Origin: Allorhizocola rhizosphaerae
GTDB lineage: Bacteria; Actinomycetota; Actinomycetes; Mycobacteriales; Micromonosporaceae
NCBI RefSeq assembly: GCF_003426775.1
Contig: NZ_QJUG01000010.1
Coordinates: forward strand, 1 to 62,860
DNA length: 62,860 nucleotides
Reading direction: 5' to 3'
Positions 9,780 to 19,827 of this stretch are shown here, piece after piece. The notes beneath the pieces are model-generated. The model made no database searches. It had not been told where the DNA came from and saw only the letters and a program-made list of their open reading frames with translations. Each line of letters opens with the position of its first letter. The stretch's first letter is position 1. Position numbers and translations under genes: made by a program.

Positions 9780-10577
9780 GTGGTGCCTATGCGCGACTCC
9801 CTTATGGATCGTTGGTGGCCGCTCGCACTGTCAGGGGCTCTGATTGCTGCAGGCTGCGCATATTCCACAACCCCAGACCGTCCGGCGCCCACTCGGCAGG
9901 AGGTTGCCGACCTGGCGAACAGCGCTGAGGCCGCGGCTGCGCGTGGTAGCGCTGCTCTTTATGCCGACGAGAAGATCACCAAGATCGCTGCAACGGTGCC
10001 GGGTCTCAAACCTGTGGCGGCTGGGCTTGCGGACTGGTGCGTGGTAGGCGGGCATGGTGAGCGGGGTCAGCCGGATGTATACCGGCTAGGTTGTGACCGG
10101 AGTGTCACCGCCGCATTTAGCACCAACGGAGACTTGCTCACACTCCTTGGGCAGATCGACGCGGCCGCCAAGAATGCAGGCGGTGCACCGGATCGTCCAC
10201 TGGAAAACGTCCAGCATTACTACCGCAATCACGGCAAGACGCCGGAAGGATTGCTGCTGCCATGCCCGTCCCCCGGCTACAGCCTGGATCGGCCTTTGGG
10301 CACCAATCAAGGCCGAGAGGATCTGTGGTACCGCGGTCAGCTGTGGGACTTGTCCATACTCTGGGTCGACAACCAAGCCGAGGTTCCGTCCCACTGCCGA
10401 TCGCTCCACAGTTCACCGGCGCCTGAGCTGTCTGCGGCATTCGGTGGCAGCGGCAATTCGCCGTATTGGCTTGCCCGCAGGCAGATCGACACTGATGCGC
10501 TGCTCTCAGGGCTAGACGACCGCTTCCTCATCCAGTTCGGGGTCAGTGGGTCCTACCACACGGCTCCATGGACCTAG
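9780..10577 (+). CDS. Putative secreted lipoprotein
   Basis: A 265-aa protein starting with Arg/Trp residues, a hydrophobic core and the lipobox-like end SGALIAAGC, so the Cys is probably lipidated and the protein anchored outside the membrane. The mature part has paired Cys residues (for example VGGHG...RLGCDR, LPCPS) suggesting disulfides, but no recognisable domain. The start is uncertain among GTG 9780, ATG 9789 and ATG 9804; the last still leaves a full signal peptide. It stands alone between two leftward genes. Confidence 0.75.
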   Translation: MVPMRDSLMDRWWPLALSGALIAAGCAYSTTPDRPAPTRQEVADLANSAEAAAARGSAALYADEKITKIAATVPGLKPVAAGLADWCVVGGHGERGQPDVYRLGCDRSVTAAFSTNGDLLTLLGQIDAAAKNAGGAPDRPLENVQHYYRNHGKTPEGLLLPCPSPGYSLDRPLGTNQGREDLWYRGQLWDLSILWVDNQAEVPSHCRSLHSSPAPELSAAFGGSGNSPYWLARRQIDTDALLSGLDDRFLIQFGVSGSYHTAPWT

Positions 10578-10802
10578 CGCCGATAGCGACTGCCTCGTGC
10601 CAGCAACTTTGGCCAGCGGTTGGGAGATACGGCGATCACCTTCCGTAGCCATCGTCATAGTGTCCGCCGGCGGGGAAGTCATCGTGTCCACCAACAGCGC
10701 ACCGGCCGGCGGGACGTGCCTTCCTGTAGGCCTGTGGCGAGCCCTGTTGACTGGCCGTTGTCGCGCCGAACCGATGGCGATCGGATCGTTGGTTGCCCGC
10801 CT

Positions 10803-12194
10803 TCACTTGCGGGGGGCCGCCTTGACCGTCGTCACTCGGCTGGCGTCGGCTGACTGACGCTGGTGCTCAGAGGAGCCGCTAGGGGTTGCTGCCAGTATCT
10901 GCTGCATGCCTTCCTGGCAGTATCGACCCAGCAGCTCGGGGTCGTCGACCTGTGCCGGATCGATATTCATCATGACATAGCAGGTCCCGCCATACGAAAC
11001 GGTCGTTGCCGTCATGACGTTGCCGTTGGTGGGCGCGATTCCGTACGCGCGCACGGCGGGTACTCCGGCGATGTCAGCCGGGCGGTTCGGGCCAGGGATG
11101 TAGGTCAGCACGAAGTCGTGCGACGCACAGAAATCGCGGAAGCCGCGGTCCAGTACTGAGCTTGGCACTAGCGCGCCACAGCGTGACAGAAACCGCATCC
11201 AATCGAATGCATCGCGACGGTATACCGTTCTGACCGCGGACCGTATCGCCTTTATCCGCTCGAGGGGATCGCTGACGATGCCCGGGAGCCTGAAGCGCAC
11301 CAAGAACCAGTGGTTGCCGGACGGTGCCGGGTCGTCGGCCTGACTTTCAGGTGGACGACCGAAGGGGCAGAGCACGCGCATGGTTGGACGATGGGTTCCG
11401 TGGGCGACGTTGTAACGGTGGAAGCCTTCTGCGATGGCAGCCATCAGTCCATCCTGAACCGTGCCGCCGACGCTCCCTGCAGCAGCTTTGAGCTTCTCCA
11501 GCGGAACCTGCATGGTCACGTAGTGGCGCTTGATGCCGTCGGAGGTCCCCTTCGGCAGTTTGGGGCGGTCGGCGGCATCCTGAGCAAACTGTGTGACGAA
11601 GGAGAGCACCGCCCGCGCGCGCCGTGCCGCACTGGCGGCATCCCACTGCCGGCGTTTGCGCCCATCATGCTGTTTCATGGGCCCGCCGCCGCCGGCGTGA
11701 GGGTGCACGGTGGTCATCTCGCGCGCCAGCAGCCGCCGTAGCCGCAGGCCGTCGGCGATGCTGTGCGAAACCTTCAGGAGGTAAGCTGACCGGCCGTTCT
11801 CCAGACCCTCGATAACATACGCCTCCCAAGGAGGGCGGTGGTCGACCAGAGGTGTTTGCCCTATCTTTTCGACCGTGTCGAGTAGTTCCCGCTCGGTGCC
11901 GGGCCCAGGCAGGGCGATGTGACGAAGGTGCTGGCTCGGATCGAAGAGCGGGTCCTCTCGCCAGTACGGCGCAAGGAATGCGGGACGGCGGTGAGTCACT
12001 CGCGACTTCAGACGTGGCAAGAGCTCCGCTGCCTCCGCGTGCCACGCGATCAGCCGCTCCCAGTCGACCTTGCCGTCAAGTATGACGACCAGCGTTATCC
12101 ACGGGTAGACCGACGTCACCGTCTCTAGGCGCCAGAAAATGCGGTCCTGTGCACTCAGGAGATCCCGCCGTCGCTGCCTTTCCTTCGTCGTCAT
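10803..12194 (-). CDS. WS/DGAT-type O-acyltransferase
   Basis: A 463-aa protein of the wax ester synthase/diacylglycerol acyltransferase family, which joins acyl-CoA to a long-chain alcohol or diacylglycerol to make storage lipid. The active-site HHxxxDG appears as SHSIADG: the catalytic His (residue 144), Asp148 and Gly149 are kept, but the first His is Ser. Downstream, GTVQDGLMAAIA and the C-terminal block around FVLTYIPGPNRP also fit the family. The ATG at 12194 has AGGGGA at good spacing; an upstream extension has no such site. It is divergent from the isoprenoid locus, so it could acylate a terpenoid alcohol rather than diacylglycerol; that is inference from position. Confidence 0.85.
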   Translation of the reverse strand: MTTKERQRRRDLLSAQDRIFWRLETVTSVYPWITLVVILDGKVDWERLIAWHAEAAELLPRLKSRVTHRRPAFLAPYWREDPLFDPSQHLRHIALPGPGTERELLDTVEKIGQTPLVDHRPPWEAYVIEGLENGRSAYLLKVSHSIADGLRLRRLLAREMTTVHPHAGGGGPMKQHDGRKRRQWDAASAARRARAVLSFVTQFAQDAADRPKLPKGTSDGIKRHYVTMQVPLEKLKAAAGSVGGTVQDGLMAAIAEGFHRYNVAHGTHRPTMRVLCPFGRPPESQADDPAPSGNHWFLVRFRLPGIVSDPLERIKAIRSAVRTVYRRDAFDWMRFLSRCGALVPSSVLDRGFRDFCASHDFVLTYIPGPNRPADIAGVPAVRAYGIAPTNGNVMTATTVSYGGTCYVMMNIDPAQVDDPELLGRYCQEGMQQILAATPSGSSEHQRQSADASRVTTVKAAPRK

Positions 12195-12780
12195 TTCGTT
12201 TCCCCTGACTATAGTGAGCCCTTCTCGAAGCCTCAGCTGCAGGCCGATCGCCTCGGCGACCGGGCGCGATCCGGCGTTCCGGAAGGCCGGGCGCGATCGT
12301 GCCCCTGCGGGATCGGATCCGTGCCCTTCGGCATCGACATGTGAGCATGTGGCTCCTATGCACTCAGAGTGCCGCCTGGCGTTCGTTCCTCCCAGCAAAA
12401 GCGCCCGCAAGGGCGATAAACAGTGGCCGGCTGTTAATCGGTGACTCGGCCCGCCATAACGTGATCGCCAATGCGCGCCGTTCTCGTTCTCCGGCGGATC
12501 GCCACCCGATGCGGGCGCCTGCTTGGTTGAGAAGTTGGCTTCGCAGCAAGGATTAACCGATGCAGCACGTTTAACACATCGAGCCGATGGTGTCCTTGGT
12601 TCGTATCGTGATTGTCGGATCTAATCGATTCAGCGATCGGCACGGAGACCGGATCAGTGCGCTGTCGGCCGGTCGGCACTTGATCCTCGCCGGCAGTGGA
12701 CGACGCAGTGCTCGTTGGACGGCAGCAGGACGATGCCGCAAACCGGTGGCTTGTTCACCGCCGAATCTGTCAATGGGACC
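12195..12780. other. Divergent intergenic region before the isoprenoid locus
   Basis: About 590 bases separate the leftward acyltransferase from the first rightward ORF. No convincing gene lies here; the small frames on both strands lack ribosome binding sites and domains. Promoters for the acyltransferase and for the dxs transcript are expected here, but no obvious operator palindrome was found. Confidence 0.45.
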
Positions 12781-12942
12781 ATGAATATGACCACAAGTGC
12801 GGTACTGGAACGTATTGGATCATGGGCGCCAGACCATCGAGTCGCCAATGTGGACCTTGCGGAGAGCTTGAACGTCACCCCGATTGGATCGTCGATCGCA
12901 CCGGAACTTCATCCAGGGCAGGTTGGGCAAATTTCGTTCTAG
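12781..12942 (+). CDS. Possible 53-aa leader ORF upstream of dxs
   Basis: ATG at 12781 opens a 53-codon frame beginning MNMTTSAVLERIGSW and ending HPGQVGQISF, 19 bases before dxs. A weak GGGA precedes the ATG. The composition is balanced, not the Arg/Pro-rich pattern of shadow frames, and the stop falls just before the dxs ribosome binding site. It could be a translated leader, a small partner peptide or chance. I recognise no family. Confidence 0.35.
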   Translation: MNMTTSAVLERIGSWAPDHRVANVDLAESLNVTPIGSSIAPELHPGQVGQISF

Positions 12943-12961
12943 TAGAGGAGGCGGGACGCCG

Positions 12962-14737
12962 ATGATCGACACGCTGAATGTACTGTCCGCGCTCGACGGG
13001 CCTGCCGAGTTGCGAGAGCTGTCCCATGACGCGCTGCAGGAGCTGGCCGCGGACATCCGCGCTGAGTTGGTGGAGCAGGTGACCCGCACCGGCGGGCATC
13101 TGGGCCCCAACCTGGGCACGGTGGAGTTGTGTATCGCGCTGCACCGCGTGTTCGACTCACCTGACGAGCCCATCATATTCGACACCGGCCATCAGGCATA
13201 TCCCCACAAGATGCTTACCGGCCGGGCGGGCGAATTCAGGCGGCTGCGCCAGGCCGGAGGACTGTCGGGCTATCCCAGCCGGGCCGAGTCGATCCACGAC
13301 GTCGTGGAGAACTCGCACGCCTCCACCGCGCTGGCCTACGCCGACGGCATCGCCCGAGCCCGCAGTCTGCGTGGCGATCTACGGCCAGTCGTGGCCGTGA
13401 TCGGCGACGGCGCTATGACCGGCGGCCTGGCCTGGGAAGGATTGAACAACATCTCCGACCGAGTACCCCGCCGCCTCGTCGTGGTGCTCAATGACAACGG
13501 CCGCTCCTACGCGCCGACCATCGGCGGTTTCGCCGCCCACCTGGGCGATTTGGCCGGGCGACGGCGCCGGCTCGACGCCTTCGCCCGCGCCGACGGCAAT
13601 ATCTTCACCAGTCTCGGCCTGGGCTACATCGGACCCGTTGACGGTCACGACGTGGGCGCCGTCGAGTCTGCGCTGCGCCGCGCGCGGGCTTGCGCCATAC
13701 CGACGGTCGTGCACTGCCTCACCGTCAAAGGCAAGGGTTACCACCCGGCTGAACGGGACACCGCTGACTGCATGCACGGTGTCAGCTCACAGGGGGCGCC
13801 CAGCGCTCCTGCCGCTACAAGTTGGACAGATGTGTTCTCCTCCGCCCTAGTGGGCCTCGGCGCAACGAATCAGCAGCTGGTCTGCCTGACCGCCGCGATG
13901 CTGCGTCCGGTAGGACTGGCCGCTTTCGCCGACCGGTTCCCCGACCGCGTCGTGGACGTCGGTATGGCCGAACAACACGCCGCCGCCTGCGCTGCTGGAT
14001 TCGCCTACGCTGGGATGCACCCGGTCGTCGCGATCTACTCTACGTTTCTCAACCGCGCGTTTGACCAGGTGCTCATGGACGTCGCTCTGCATCAGGCGCC
14101 GGTCACCTTCGTGCTCGACCGGGCCGGTATCACCGGCGACGACGGCCCGAGCCACCACGGCATGTGGGATCTAGCCCTGTTTGCCAAGGTGCCTGGCCTG
14201 CGCATCGCCGCCCCCCGCGATGCGCGACGCCTACGTGAGCAGCTCGCCGAGGCGATCACGTTCAACGGGCCGACCCTCATCCGTTTCCCCAAGGGCACCA
14301 TCCCAGACGAGTTGCCTAACCTACGGTACCTGCCCGGAGTCTCCATCCTCCATGGAGACGTCACCGGTGATGTGTTGATCGTGGCGGTTGGTGGGATGGC
14401 CGCGGCCTGCGTGGAGGCTCAACGACACCTGGACAGGCTGCAAGTTACGGTAGTCGATCCGGAATGGGTCGTGCCCGTCGCGCCAGCGCTGCTATCTTTG
14501 GCCAGAAAGCATCGAGCCGTGGTGGTGGTTGAGGACGGTATTCGTGACGGCGGCGTCGGCGACGCGATCACGCGAACCATGCACGACAACGGCCTTCATA
14601 TGCCGATGCGCACCTTGGGCTTGCCAAGGCGGTTCATCAGCCATGGCTCCCGATCTGACCTTCTGGCCGAATACGGTCTGACCGCGGCCGGAATCGCGGA
14701 GTCTGTCATGGACCTGTGTCACCGGAGCCTGAAATGA
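12962..14737 (+). CDS. dxs: 1-deoxy-D-xylulose-5-phosphate synthase
   Basis: A 591-aa thiamine diphosphate enzyme that condenses pyruvate and glyceraldehyde 3-phosphate to DXP, the entry step of the MEP isoprenoid pathway. Visible family marks are [11 protein letters not shown] near residue 75, the ThDP-binding GDGAMTGG followed by GLNNI, and in the second half [17 protein letters not shown] with the catalytic Glu. It is slightly shorter than the usual ~630 residues. The ATG at 12962 follows a strong AGAGGAGG; a 26-residue in-frame extension is less likely. The stop overlaps the ispG start (ATGA), so the two are translationally coupled. Its place with ispG and a prenyltransferase marks it as a dedicated precursor-supply copy. 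Confidence 0.95.
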   Translation: MIDTLNVLSALDGPAELRELSHDALQELAADIRAELVEQVTRTGGHLGPNLGTVELCIALHRVFDSPDEPIIFDTGHQAYPHKMLTGRAGEFRRLRQAGGLSGYPSRAESIHDVVENSHASTALAYADGIARARSLRGDLRPVVAVIGDGAMTGGLAWEGLNNISDRVPRRLVVVLNDNGRSYAPTIGGFAAHLGDLAGRRRRLDAFARADGNIFTSLGLGYIGPVDGHDVGAVESALRRARACAIPTVVHCLTVKGKGYHPAERDTADCMHGVSSQGAPSAPAATSWTDVFSSALVGLGATNQQLVCLTAAMLRPVGLAAFADRFPDRVVDVGMAEQHAAACAAGFAYAGMHPVVAIYSTFLNRAFDQVLMDVALHQAPVTFVLDRAGITGDDGPSHHGMWDLALFAKVPGLRIAAPRDARRLREQLAEAITFNGPTLIRFPKGTIPDELPNLRYLPGVSILHGDVTGDVLIVAVGGMAAACVEAQRHLDRLQVTVVDPEWVVPVAPALLSLARKHRAVVVVEDGIRDGGVGDAITRTMHDNGLHMPMRTLGLPRRFISHGSRSDLLAEYGLTAAGIAESVMDLCHRSLK

Positions 14738-15897
14738 CGATCGTCCAATTGGGACCGCCCACCGTCCCGCCACCCGCTTTGTCGAAACGCCGTCACAGCC
14801 GTCAAATCCAGGTGGGCCGGATACCGGTTGGCGGCGGGGCACCCATCTCCCTGCAGTCAATGACGACCACCTTGACCGCCGATGTGAATTCAACACTGCA
14901 GCAGATCGCCGAGCTAGCCACCTCAGGCTGCCAGATCGTGCGCGTCGCCGTGCCGTCGCAGGACGACGTGTCGGCACTGCACGCGATCGCGCGCAAGTCG
15001 CCGATCCCGGTAATCGCCGACATCCATTTCCAGCCCAAGTACGTCTTCGCCGCAATCGACGCAGGCTGTGCCGCGGTCCGGGTGAATCCGGGCAACATCA
15101 AGCGATTCGACGACAAGATTAAGGAGATCGCTCAGGCGGCGACTGCGGCGAAAGTCCCGATCCGCATCGGTGTCAACGCGGGCTCGCTGGACAGGCGGAT
15201 TCTCGACAAGTACGGCAAGCCCTCGGCGGAGGCTCTCGTCGAGTCGGCGTTGTGGGAATGCTCACTTTTCGAGGAGCACGGTTTCCGCGACATCAAAATC
15301 TCGGTCAAGCATCACGACCCCGTGGTCATGATTCGGGCGTACCGTCTGCTGGCGCAACAGTGCGACTACCCGCTCCACCTCGGGGTGACGGAGGCGGGCC
15401 CCGCCTTCCAAGGCACGATCAAGTCCGCCGTCGCGTTTGGGGCGTTACTGGCCGAGGGGATCGGCGACACGATCCGCGTCTCCCTATCTGCGCCACCGGT
15501 CGAGGAAGTCAAGGTCGGAAACGCCATCCTCGAGTCGTTGGGGCTCAAGGAACGTAGCCTGGAAATCGTGTCCTGCCCCTCCTGCGGCCGGGCACAGGTG
15601 GATGTCTACGCCCTGACCGAGCAGGTTACCGCTGCGCTTGAAGGATTCCCCGTGCCGCTGCGCGTAGCGGTCATGGGCTGTGTGGTGAATGGGCCAGGGG
15701 AGGCACGCGAGGCCGACCTCGGTGTCGCGTCCGGCAATGGCAAAGGGCAAATCTTCGTCAAAGGTCGCGTGATCAAGACAGTACCCGAATCACAGATCGT
15801 CGAAACCCTCGTCGAAGAAGCCTCGAAGATCGCCGAAGCAGCGGGTGTCAACATCGGCGATGACACACCACACATCCCTGAGAGCATGGCGGCATAG
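14734..15897 (+). CDS. ispG: 4-hydroxy-3-methylbut-2-enyl diphosphate synthase
   Basis: A 387-aa [4Fe-4S] enzyme (GcpE) converting ME-cPP to HMBPP, the penultimate MEP step. The N-terminal TIM barrel shows [19 protein letters not shown] and VRVNPGNIK; the C-terminal cluster domain has SCPSCGR (Cys281, Cys284) and GCVVNGPGE (Cys316, Glu323), the expected cluster ligands. The ATG at 14734 overlaps the dxs stop, so an upstream in-frame start is unlikely. It is the intact copy; a decayed second copy lies two genes downstream. Confidence 0.95.
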   Translation: MTIVQLGPPTVPPPALSKRRHSRQIQVGRIPVGGGAPISLQSMTTTLTADVNSTLQQIAELATSGCQIVRVAVPSQDDVSALHAIARKSPIPVIADIHFQPKYVFAAIDAGCAAVRVNPGNIKRFDDKIKEIAQAATAAKVPIRIGVNAGSLDRRILDKYGKPSAEALVESALWECSLFEEHGFRDIKISVKHHDPVVMIRAYRLLAQQCDYPLHLGVTEAGPAFQGTIKSAVAFGALLAEGIGDTIRVSLSAPPVEEVKVGNAILESLGLKERSLEIVSCPSCGRAQVDVYALTEQVTAALEGFPVPLRVAVMGCVVNGPGEAREADLGVASGNGKGQIFVKGRVIKTVPESQIVETLVEEASKIAEAAGVNIGDDTPHIPESMAA

Positions 15898-16019
15898 GGA
15901 TTAGGTCCTCGCCTCATGGATGCCGGGAAAGCGTTCGTGGCCCGCGGAGCCGGCCGAATCGCATGTGGCGATGTGTCGCGGCATGCAGTATCTCCGCGGG
16001 AAGGAGGAGGACACAGGTC

Positions 16020-16124
16020 ATGTTCGCACCCGCGCGAGCAGGCTTGTCGCGTTGGGATGGTGACGACTCCGTGAGGTCGTGTATGCCGAGTTTCGCAGAG
16101 TCGGTGCAGGTAACGAACCAGTAG
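16020..16124 (+). CDS. Possible 34-aa ORF before the prenyltransferase
   Basis: The gap between ispG and the prenyltransferase (15898-16235) contains one short frame of 34 codons (MFAPARAGLSRW ... ESVQVTNQ) with an excellent ribosome binding site, AAGGAGGAGG, nine bases before the ATG. Strong translation signals with no other gene to serve argue that something is translated here. No family is recognised, and it could be a leader peptide. The rest of the gap shows nothing. Confidence 0.35.
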   Translation: MFAPARAGLSRWDGDDSVRSCMPSFAESVQVTNQ

Positions 16125-16235
16125 AAAAGTCGGGTATTGGCCATGGAGGGTGTGTTCCGTCGTGTGGAAAGACGCCTTGTCCAGGCGCACGAGGGATGCG
16201 ATTCTCCTTGCACTGCCGGCGATGCGGAGGTTGTC

Positions 16236-17309
16236 GTGGACGGAATTGCGTTGCGAGAGGGCATCGGGCTGTCAGTGCCGGAACAGGTCGATCTTGTCCT
16301 CGCCGAGTTTTTGGCCGCGAAGACTGCTGACGGCGATCTGGCTGAGCTCGACGTGATGCTCGCATTGGTCAAAGAATTCGTTTTGGGCGCTGGAAAGCGG
16401 TTGCGGCCACGGTTGTGCTATTGGGGCTGGCGGGGCGCAGGGGGCGCCGATTGCCGGGAAATTGTCGCCGTCGCCGCGGCCCTGGAGCTTTTTCATGCCT
16501 TCGCCCTGATCCAGGACGATGTCATGGACTGCAGCGACTCCCGCCGGGGCAGGCCGACACTGCACCGGCGGTTCGAGCGGCTGCATACCGATCGGGGATG
16601 GCGTGGCTCCAGCGTCAGATTCGGTATGTCCACCGCAGTTCTCGCCGGAGACCTGTGCACGATGTGGGCCGACGAACAGCTGCATGGATCGGGGTTCGAC
16701 GCGGAAACCCTCTCTGCCGGACTGCCGATCTATCACCTGATGCGCGACGAGGTGATTGCCGGACAATACCTGGATCTCCTCGAACAGTCGCGAGGACCCC
16801 TATCGGTCTCAGCGGCTCTGAACGTCATCAGGTACAAGACGGCAAGGTACACCGTGCAGGGCCCGTTGCAGCTCGGTGGAGCTCTGGCCGGAGCCGGGCC
16901 GCAGCTGCTGGAGGCATATTCCGCGTTTGCCCTGCCGTTGGGTGAGGCGTTTCAGCTGCAGGACGATCTCCTGGGGGTCTTCGGCGATCCGGCCGTCATC
17001 GGAAAGTCCACTGTGGACGACCTACGAGAGGGCAAGTCGACCGTATTGGCTGCGCACACGCTGGCCCGGTCCAGCGCACCGCAGCGGAGGCGGTTTCTGG
17101 CTCTTTTCGGCCGGTCCGGACTGGATGCTGACGGCGTCACCGAGCTGCGCCAGATGATGGAGCACTCCGGCGCCCGTCGGGTCGTCGAGCAGATGATCGC
17201 TGCGCGGACAGCCCGGGCGCTGAAGGTCCTGGAGTCGATGCCGATCTGTCCGGAGGCTTCAGCAGCGCTCCGCGAGCTCGCGATCGACCTGACCGCAAGA
17301 GCGCGGTGA
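16236..17309 (+). CDS. Polyprenyl diphosphate synthase, probably GGPP synthase
   Basis: A 357-aa trans-prenyltransferase that condenses IPP with allylic diphosphates. The first Asp-rich motif is DDVMD (residues 94-98) and the second is DDLLGVFGD (from 243); GKRLRPRL and the KTARYT Lys region are also present. Phe at the fifth position before the first motif (FALIQDD) fits enzymes that stop at C20, so geranylgeranyl diphosphate is the likely product; that is inference. I chose the GTG at 16236, five bases after GGAGG. Alternatives are ATG 16143 and TTG 16137, which would add an unlike N-terminus. It is the third enzyme of the isoprenoid locus. Confidence 0.88.
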   Translation: MDGIALREGIGLSVPEQVDLVLAEFLAAKTADGDLAELDVMLALVKEFVLGAGKRLRPRLCYWGWRGAGGADCREIVAVAAALELFHAFALIQDDVMDCSDSRRGRPTLHRRFERLHTDRGWRGSSVRFGMSTAVLAGDLCTMWADEQLHGSGFDAETLSAGLPIYHLMRDEVIAGQYLDLLEQSRGPLSVSAALNVIRYKTARYTVQGPLQLGGALAGAGPQLLEAYSAFALPLGEAFQLQDDLLGVFGDPAVIGKSTVDDLREGKSTVLAAHTLARSSAPQRRRFLALFGRSGLDADGVTELRQMMEHSGARRVVEQMIAARTARALKVLESMPICPEASAALRELAIDLTARAR

Positions 17310-17417
17310 GGGGAAGGGTCCTGCCGGTGATCGAGAGGCCCGTTCCACGGCATCCGCACACCTATTGGCCGCAGATGCGAAACAACACGATGGGCTCGGC
17401 TTGTGCAACCGCACATC

Positions 17418-17787
17418 ATGACTCAGGCGTTAGCCGAGCGATATGCCTCCGTGATCCCCGACATCCACTTTCTGTCCCCGCTATGTGTTTGCCGCCATCG
17501 ACGCCGGGTGAGCGGCCGTCCGCGTCAACCCGGGCAACATTGCAGCCTTGTCGAAGGTTCCTCACCCTCTGCCCGTCGCCGTCGCGGGATGCGTCGTCAA
17601 CGGACCTGGCGAAGGCCAGACCTTTGTTAAAGGCAAGACTGTCGCCGCTGTGCCCGAATTCCGCATCGTCGAGACGCTCAGAGAGGAGGCATTGAAGATC
17701 ACCGGGAAACCCGGTTTGCCCCCCCGAGCCGGACAACCCAAAGCATCAACTCCCTCAGACGCAAGAACACAAGAGGCTATGCCATGA
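17418..17787 (+). pseudogene. Decayed second ispG copy
   Basis: Between the prenyltransferase and the 550-aa gene, stretches match IspG. The frame near 17450 reads VIPDIHF, then in another frame YVFAAIDAG, a TGA and [10 protein letters not shown]. After a jump that would remove ~190 residues, [25 protein letters not shown] and [14 protein letters not shown] follow in one frame to 17787. A frameshift, a stop and two deletions leave no functional enzyme. The remnant differs from the intact neighbour at many positions, so it is a diverged paralogue, not a fresh duplication. The C-terminal 79-codon frame stays open. Confidence 0.85.
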
Positions 17788-18001
17788 CCAGCGGGTCATC
17801 GAGATTCCAGATATCGATCCCGTATCCAGCGTCGCATCGACGATTTCCGGGCGGCCGAACAACCTGGCCAACGTGCTCGACACCTCTCGCCGTCATCGGT
17901 GCGGCATGCGCCGCCACAAGCGCATGTGGTCGACACTACTGTGCCTGGATGATCTGCGCGGACTTGTGGCAGCACCAGAACTCCCGCGGAAAGGCAAGGA
18001 C

Positions 18002-19654
18002 ATGAATGACACCGTTTCCACATTCGCTGAACTGATCCGGACGAACGTTCGTCCTTGCAGCCGAAGGTACCTGGAACGTGAAAAGGCCGGTAACGCTCGC
18101 CTGACCGCTGCGAGCGACGGGACCGGTTCACCGCTTCGGGAGTCGATTTTCTTCAGAGGCGTCCTGAACTATCCCGCCAGAGCGCTCATGCCTCCGGACG
18201 AGCAAGGGCAGGCCCGCCTGCATGATCTGGACAGGCACCTGGCCTCGATCCAGCGCGTCTTCCCGAACACGTCCACCGACGCGCTGATGTGCAGACTCGC
18301 ATGCGAGTTGCTGGAATCAGCCTGGCGCGAGCGAGCCGAGGCCGGGCGTGCAGGGATGGAAGCGCCCGCTGGCTGTGCATGCCGTCTTTGCACGCATCTG
18401 CCAACTCCACGCCAGCGCCGTCTCGAAGATTACGACTGGCGGAAGAGCAGTGGTGCACCGCTCACGGTCAAGACATGGCCTTACAGGCAGGAACTCGACA
18501 GCGTCCTGTGCGGCGGATGGGTATGGACCAGGAAGATGAACGATTCCGACCAAGATATCGGCCTCCGATACCGGTACGAGGACGACATTCTCGTCTTCCA
18601 GGAGTACAAGCGCGTTGCGAAGTCCATCGATATCGAAAGTCTCCACCAAAAGGTCGGAGAAGAGTCGACACGCCAGGCTTCTTCGAACGGCTCTCGTGCA
18701 CTGGTGAGCGGACTCTTCTCCACATTCAAGCGCAGCGTGGATGAATACTGGCTCGCTCATCACGCCTCCGGTTTCGTCACGCTCCCGCAGGCCAATCCAT
18801 TCGACAAGCAGACTTATGCGCTATTACAGATCCTCGACTGCCTGTTCTGGCACGTGCCGCCTGATGACGAGCTGTGGCAGGAGGCAAATCTCGCCTCGCT
18901 GATCCTGTGCCGTGTGCTGGACGACATGACCGACACCCGAGCGGACGCCGTCACGGGCGAGATCAGCAACTTCTGGCTCAGCTCCATGTCCACGCACGAC
19001 AAGGCCATGTACGCCGCGTGCGCCATCGCACTCGTCAAATATGGGTGTATGCCCGAAGCGCATAGTGTCCTGTGGAACACCTGGCTGATGGATACCACCA
19101 TCGTCTGGATGGCTCTCACCGGCCGCCACGCACTGTGGTTCGACGGCATTATCGACGAGCTGCGTCCGGTTCGTGACTGCCCGCTCTGCGGTATCGAGCC
19201 GAATAGCGGTGCCGGGCTCCTCTCCGGCGGCGTCACCCTGAAATTCGGGCCTCAGATCCGTGCGAACAGTCTGTGCCGGCAGGCCCGCCGGCTCTCGGAG
19301 CAGTGCCGCGCGCACGCACCCGACGTCTGGCCTCTCTTCGAGCGGGAGCTTGCGGCATTCGAGGCGATTCATGGCGAATGGCATGGTGACCACGAGACGA
19401 CCTGGGAGATTCTCAGCCGCACCTACGTAGCAGGAGTCGAAGCGTGCCTGGCCGGAGGCAAAGGCGCGCCCGAGGTCCAAAACGATGCCGGTGCCGTGGG
19501 AACGGAACTCTTCCACGCACTGAACGCCCCTCCGACCTGGAAGGAGGACACGGCCCTCCTTGCCTACATGTTCGGCTGCGCACACCCCCATTTCCTCTGG
19601 AACTGCGTGGGCTACAGCGGCGGCGCAGTCGCCGGCGACGCACTCGACGGCTGA
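18002..19654 (+). CDS. Unrecognised 550-aa protein with DDxxD-like motif; candidate terpene cyclase
   Basis: A soluble, helix-rich protein of 550 residues that I cannot place in a known family. Residues 307-311 read DDMTD in the context LCRVLDDMTDTRAD, resembling the DDxxD diphosphate-Mg motif of class I terpene synthases. The N-terminus (residues 2-10) reads NDTVSTFAE, which fits NDxxSxxxE but lies on the wrong side of DDMTD. Cys clusters CACRLC (125-130) and CPLC (393-396) could bind a metal. At 550 residues it is longer than usual class I bacterial enzymes (~330). Its place after dxs, ispG and a GGPP-synthase-type gene makes terpene formation the best guess. The ATG at 18002 has a GGAAAGG site; 17873 is a less likely start. 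Leu275 is a rare TTA codon (18824). Confidence 0.75.
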   Translation: MNDTVSTFAELIRTNVRPCSRRYLEREKAGNARLTAASDGTGSPLRESIFFRGVLNYPARALMPPDEQGQARLHDLDRHLASIQRVFPNTSTDALMCRLACELLESAWRERAEAGRAGMEAPAGCACRLCTHLPTPRQRRLEDYDWRKSSGAPLTVKTWPYRQELDSVLCGGWVWTRKMNDSDQDIGLRYRYEDDILVFQEYKRVAKSIDIESLHQKVGEESTRQASSNGSRALVSGLFSTFKRSVDEYWLAHHASGFVTLPQANPFDKQTYALLQILDCLFWHVPPDDELWQEANLASLILCRVLDDMTDTRADAVTGEISNFWLSSMSTHDKAMYAACAIALVKYGCMPEAHSVLWNTWLMDTTIVWMALTGRHALWFDGIIDELRPVRDCPLCGIEPNSGAGLLSGGVTLKFGPQIRANSLCRQARRLSEQCRAHAPDVWPLFERELAAFEAIHGEWHGDHETTWEILSRTYVAGVEACLAGGKGAPEVQNDAGAVGTELFHALNAPPTWKEDTALLAYMFGCAHPHFLWNCVGYSGGAVAGDALDG

Positions 19655-19827
19655 CGGCAGCAGGAGCGGAGTCATGACGCGCAGACACAGCCGAGCAGAA
19701 TCCTCGGACCACATTGTCATAGGCGCCGAGTCCGTGCCAGACAGACGATCGCTGCGAGCGCCGCGGTCGTTGGCGCGACGTCGGCCGCCACTTGCAAACC
19801 AGCTGGGCGGGAGAGAGGAGATGATCG

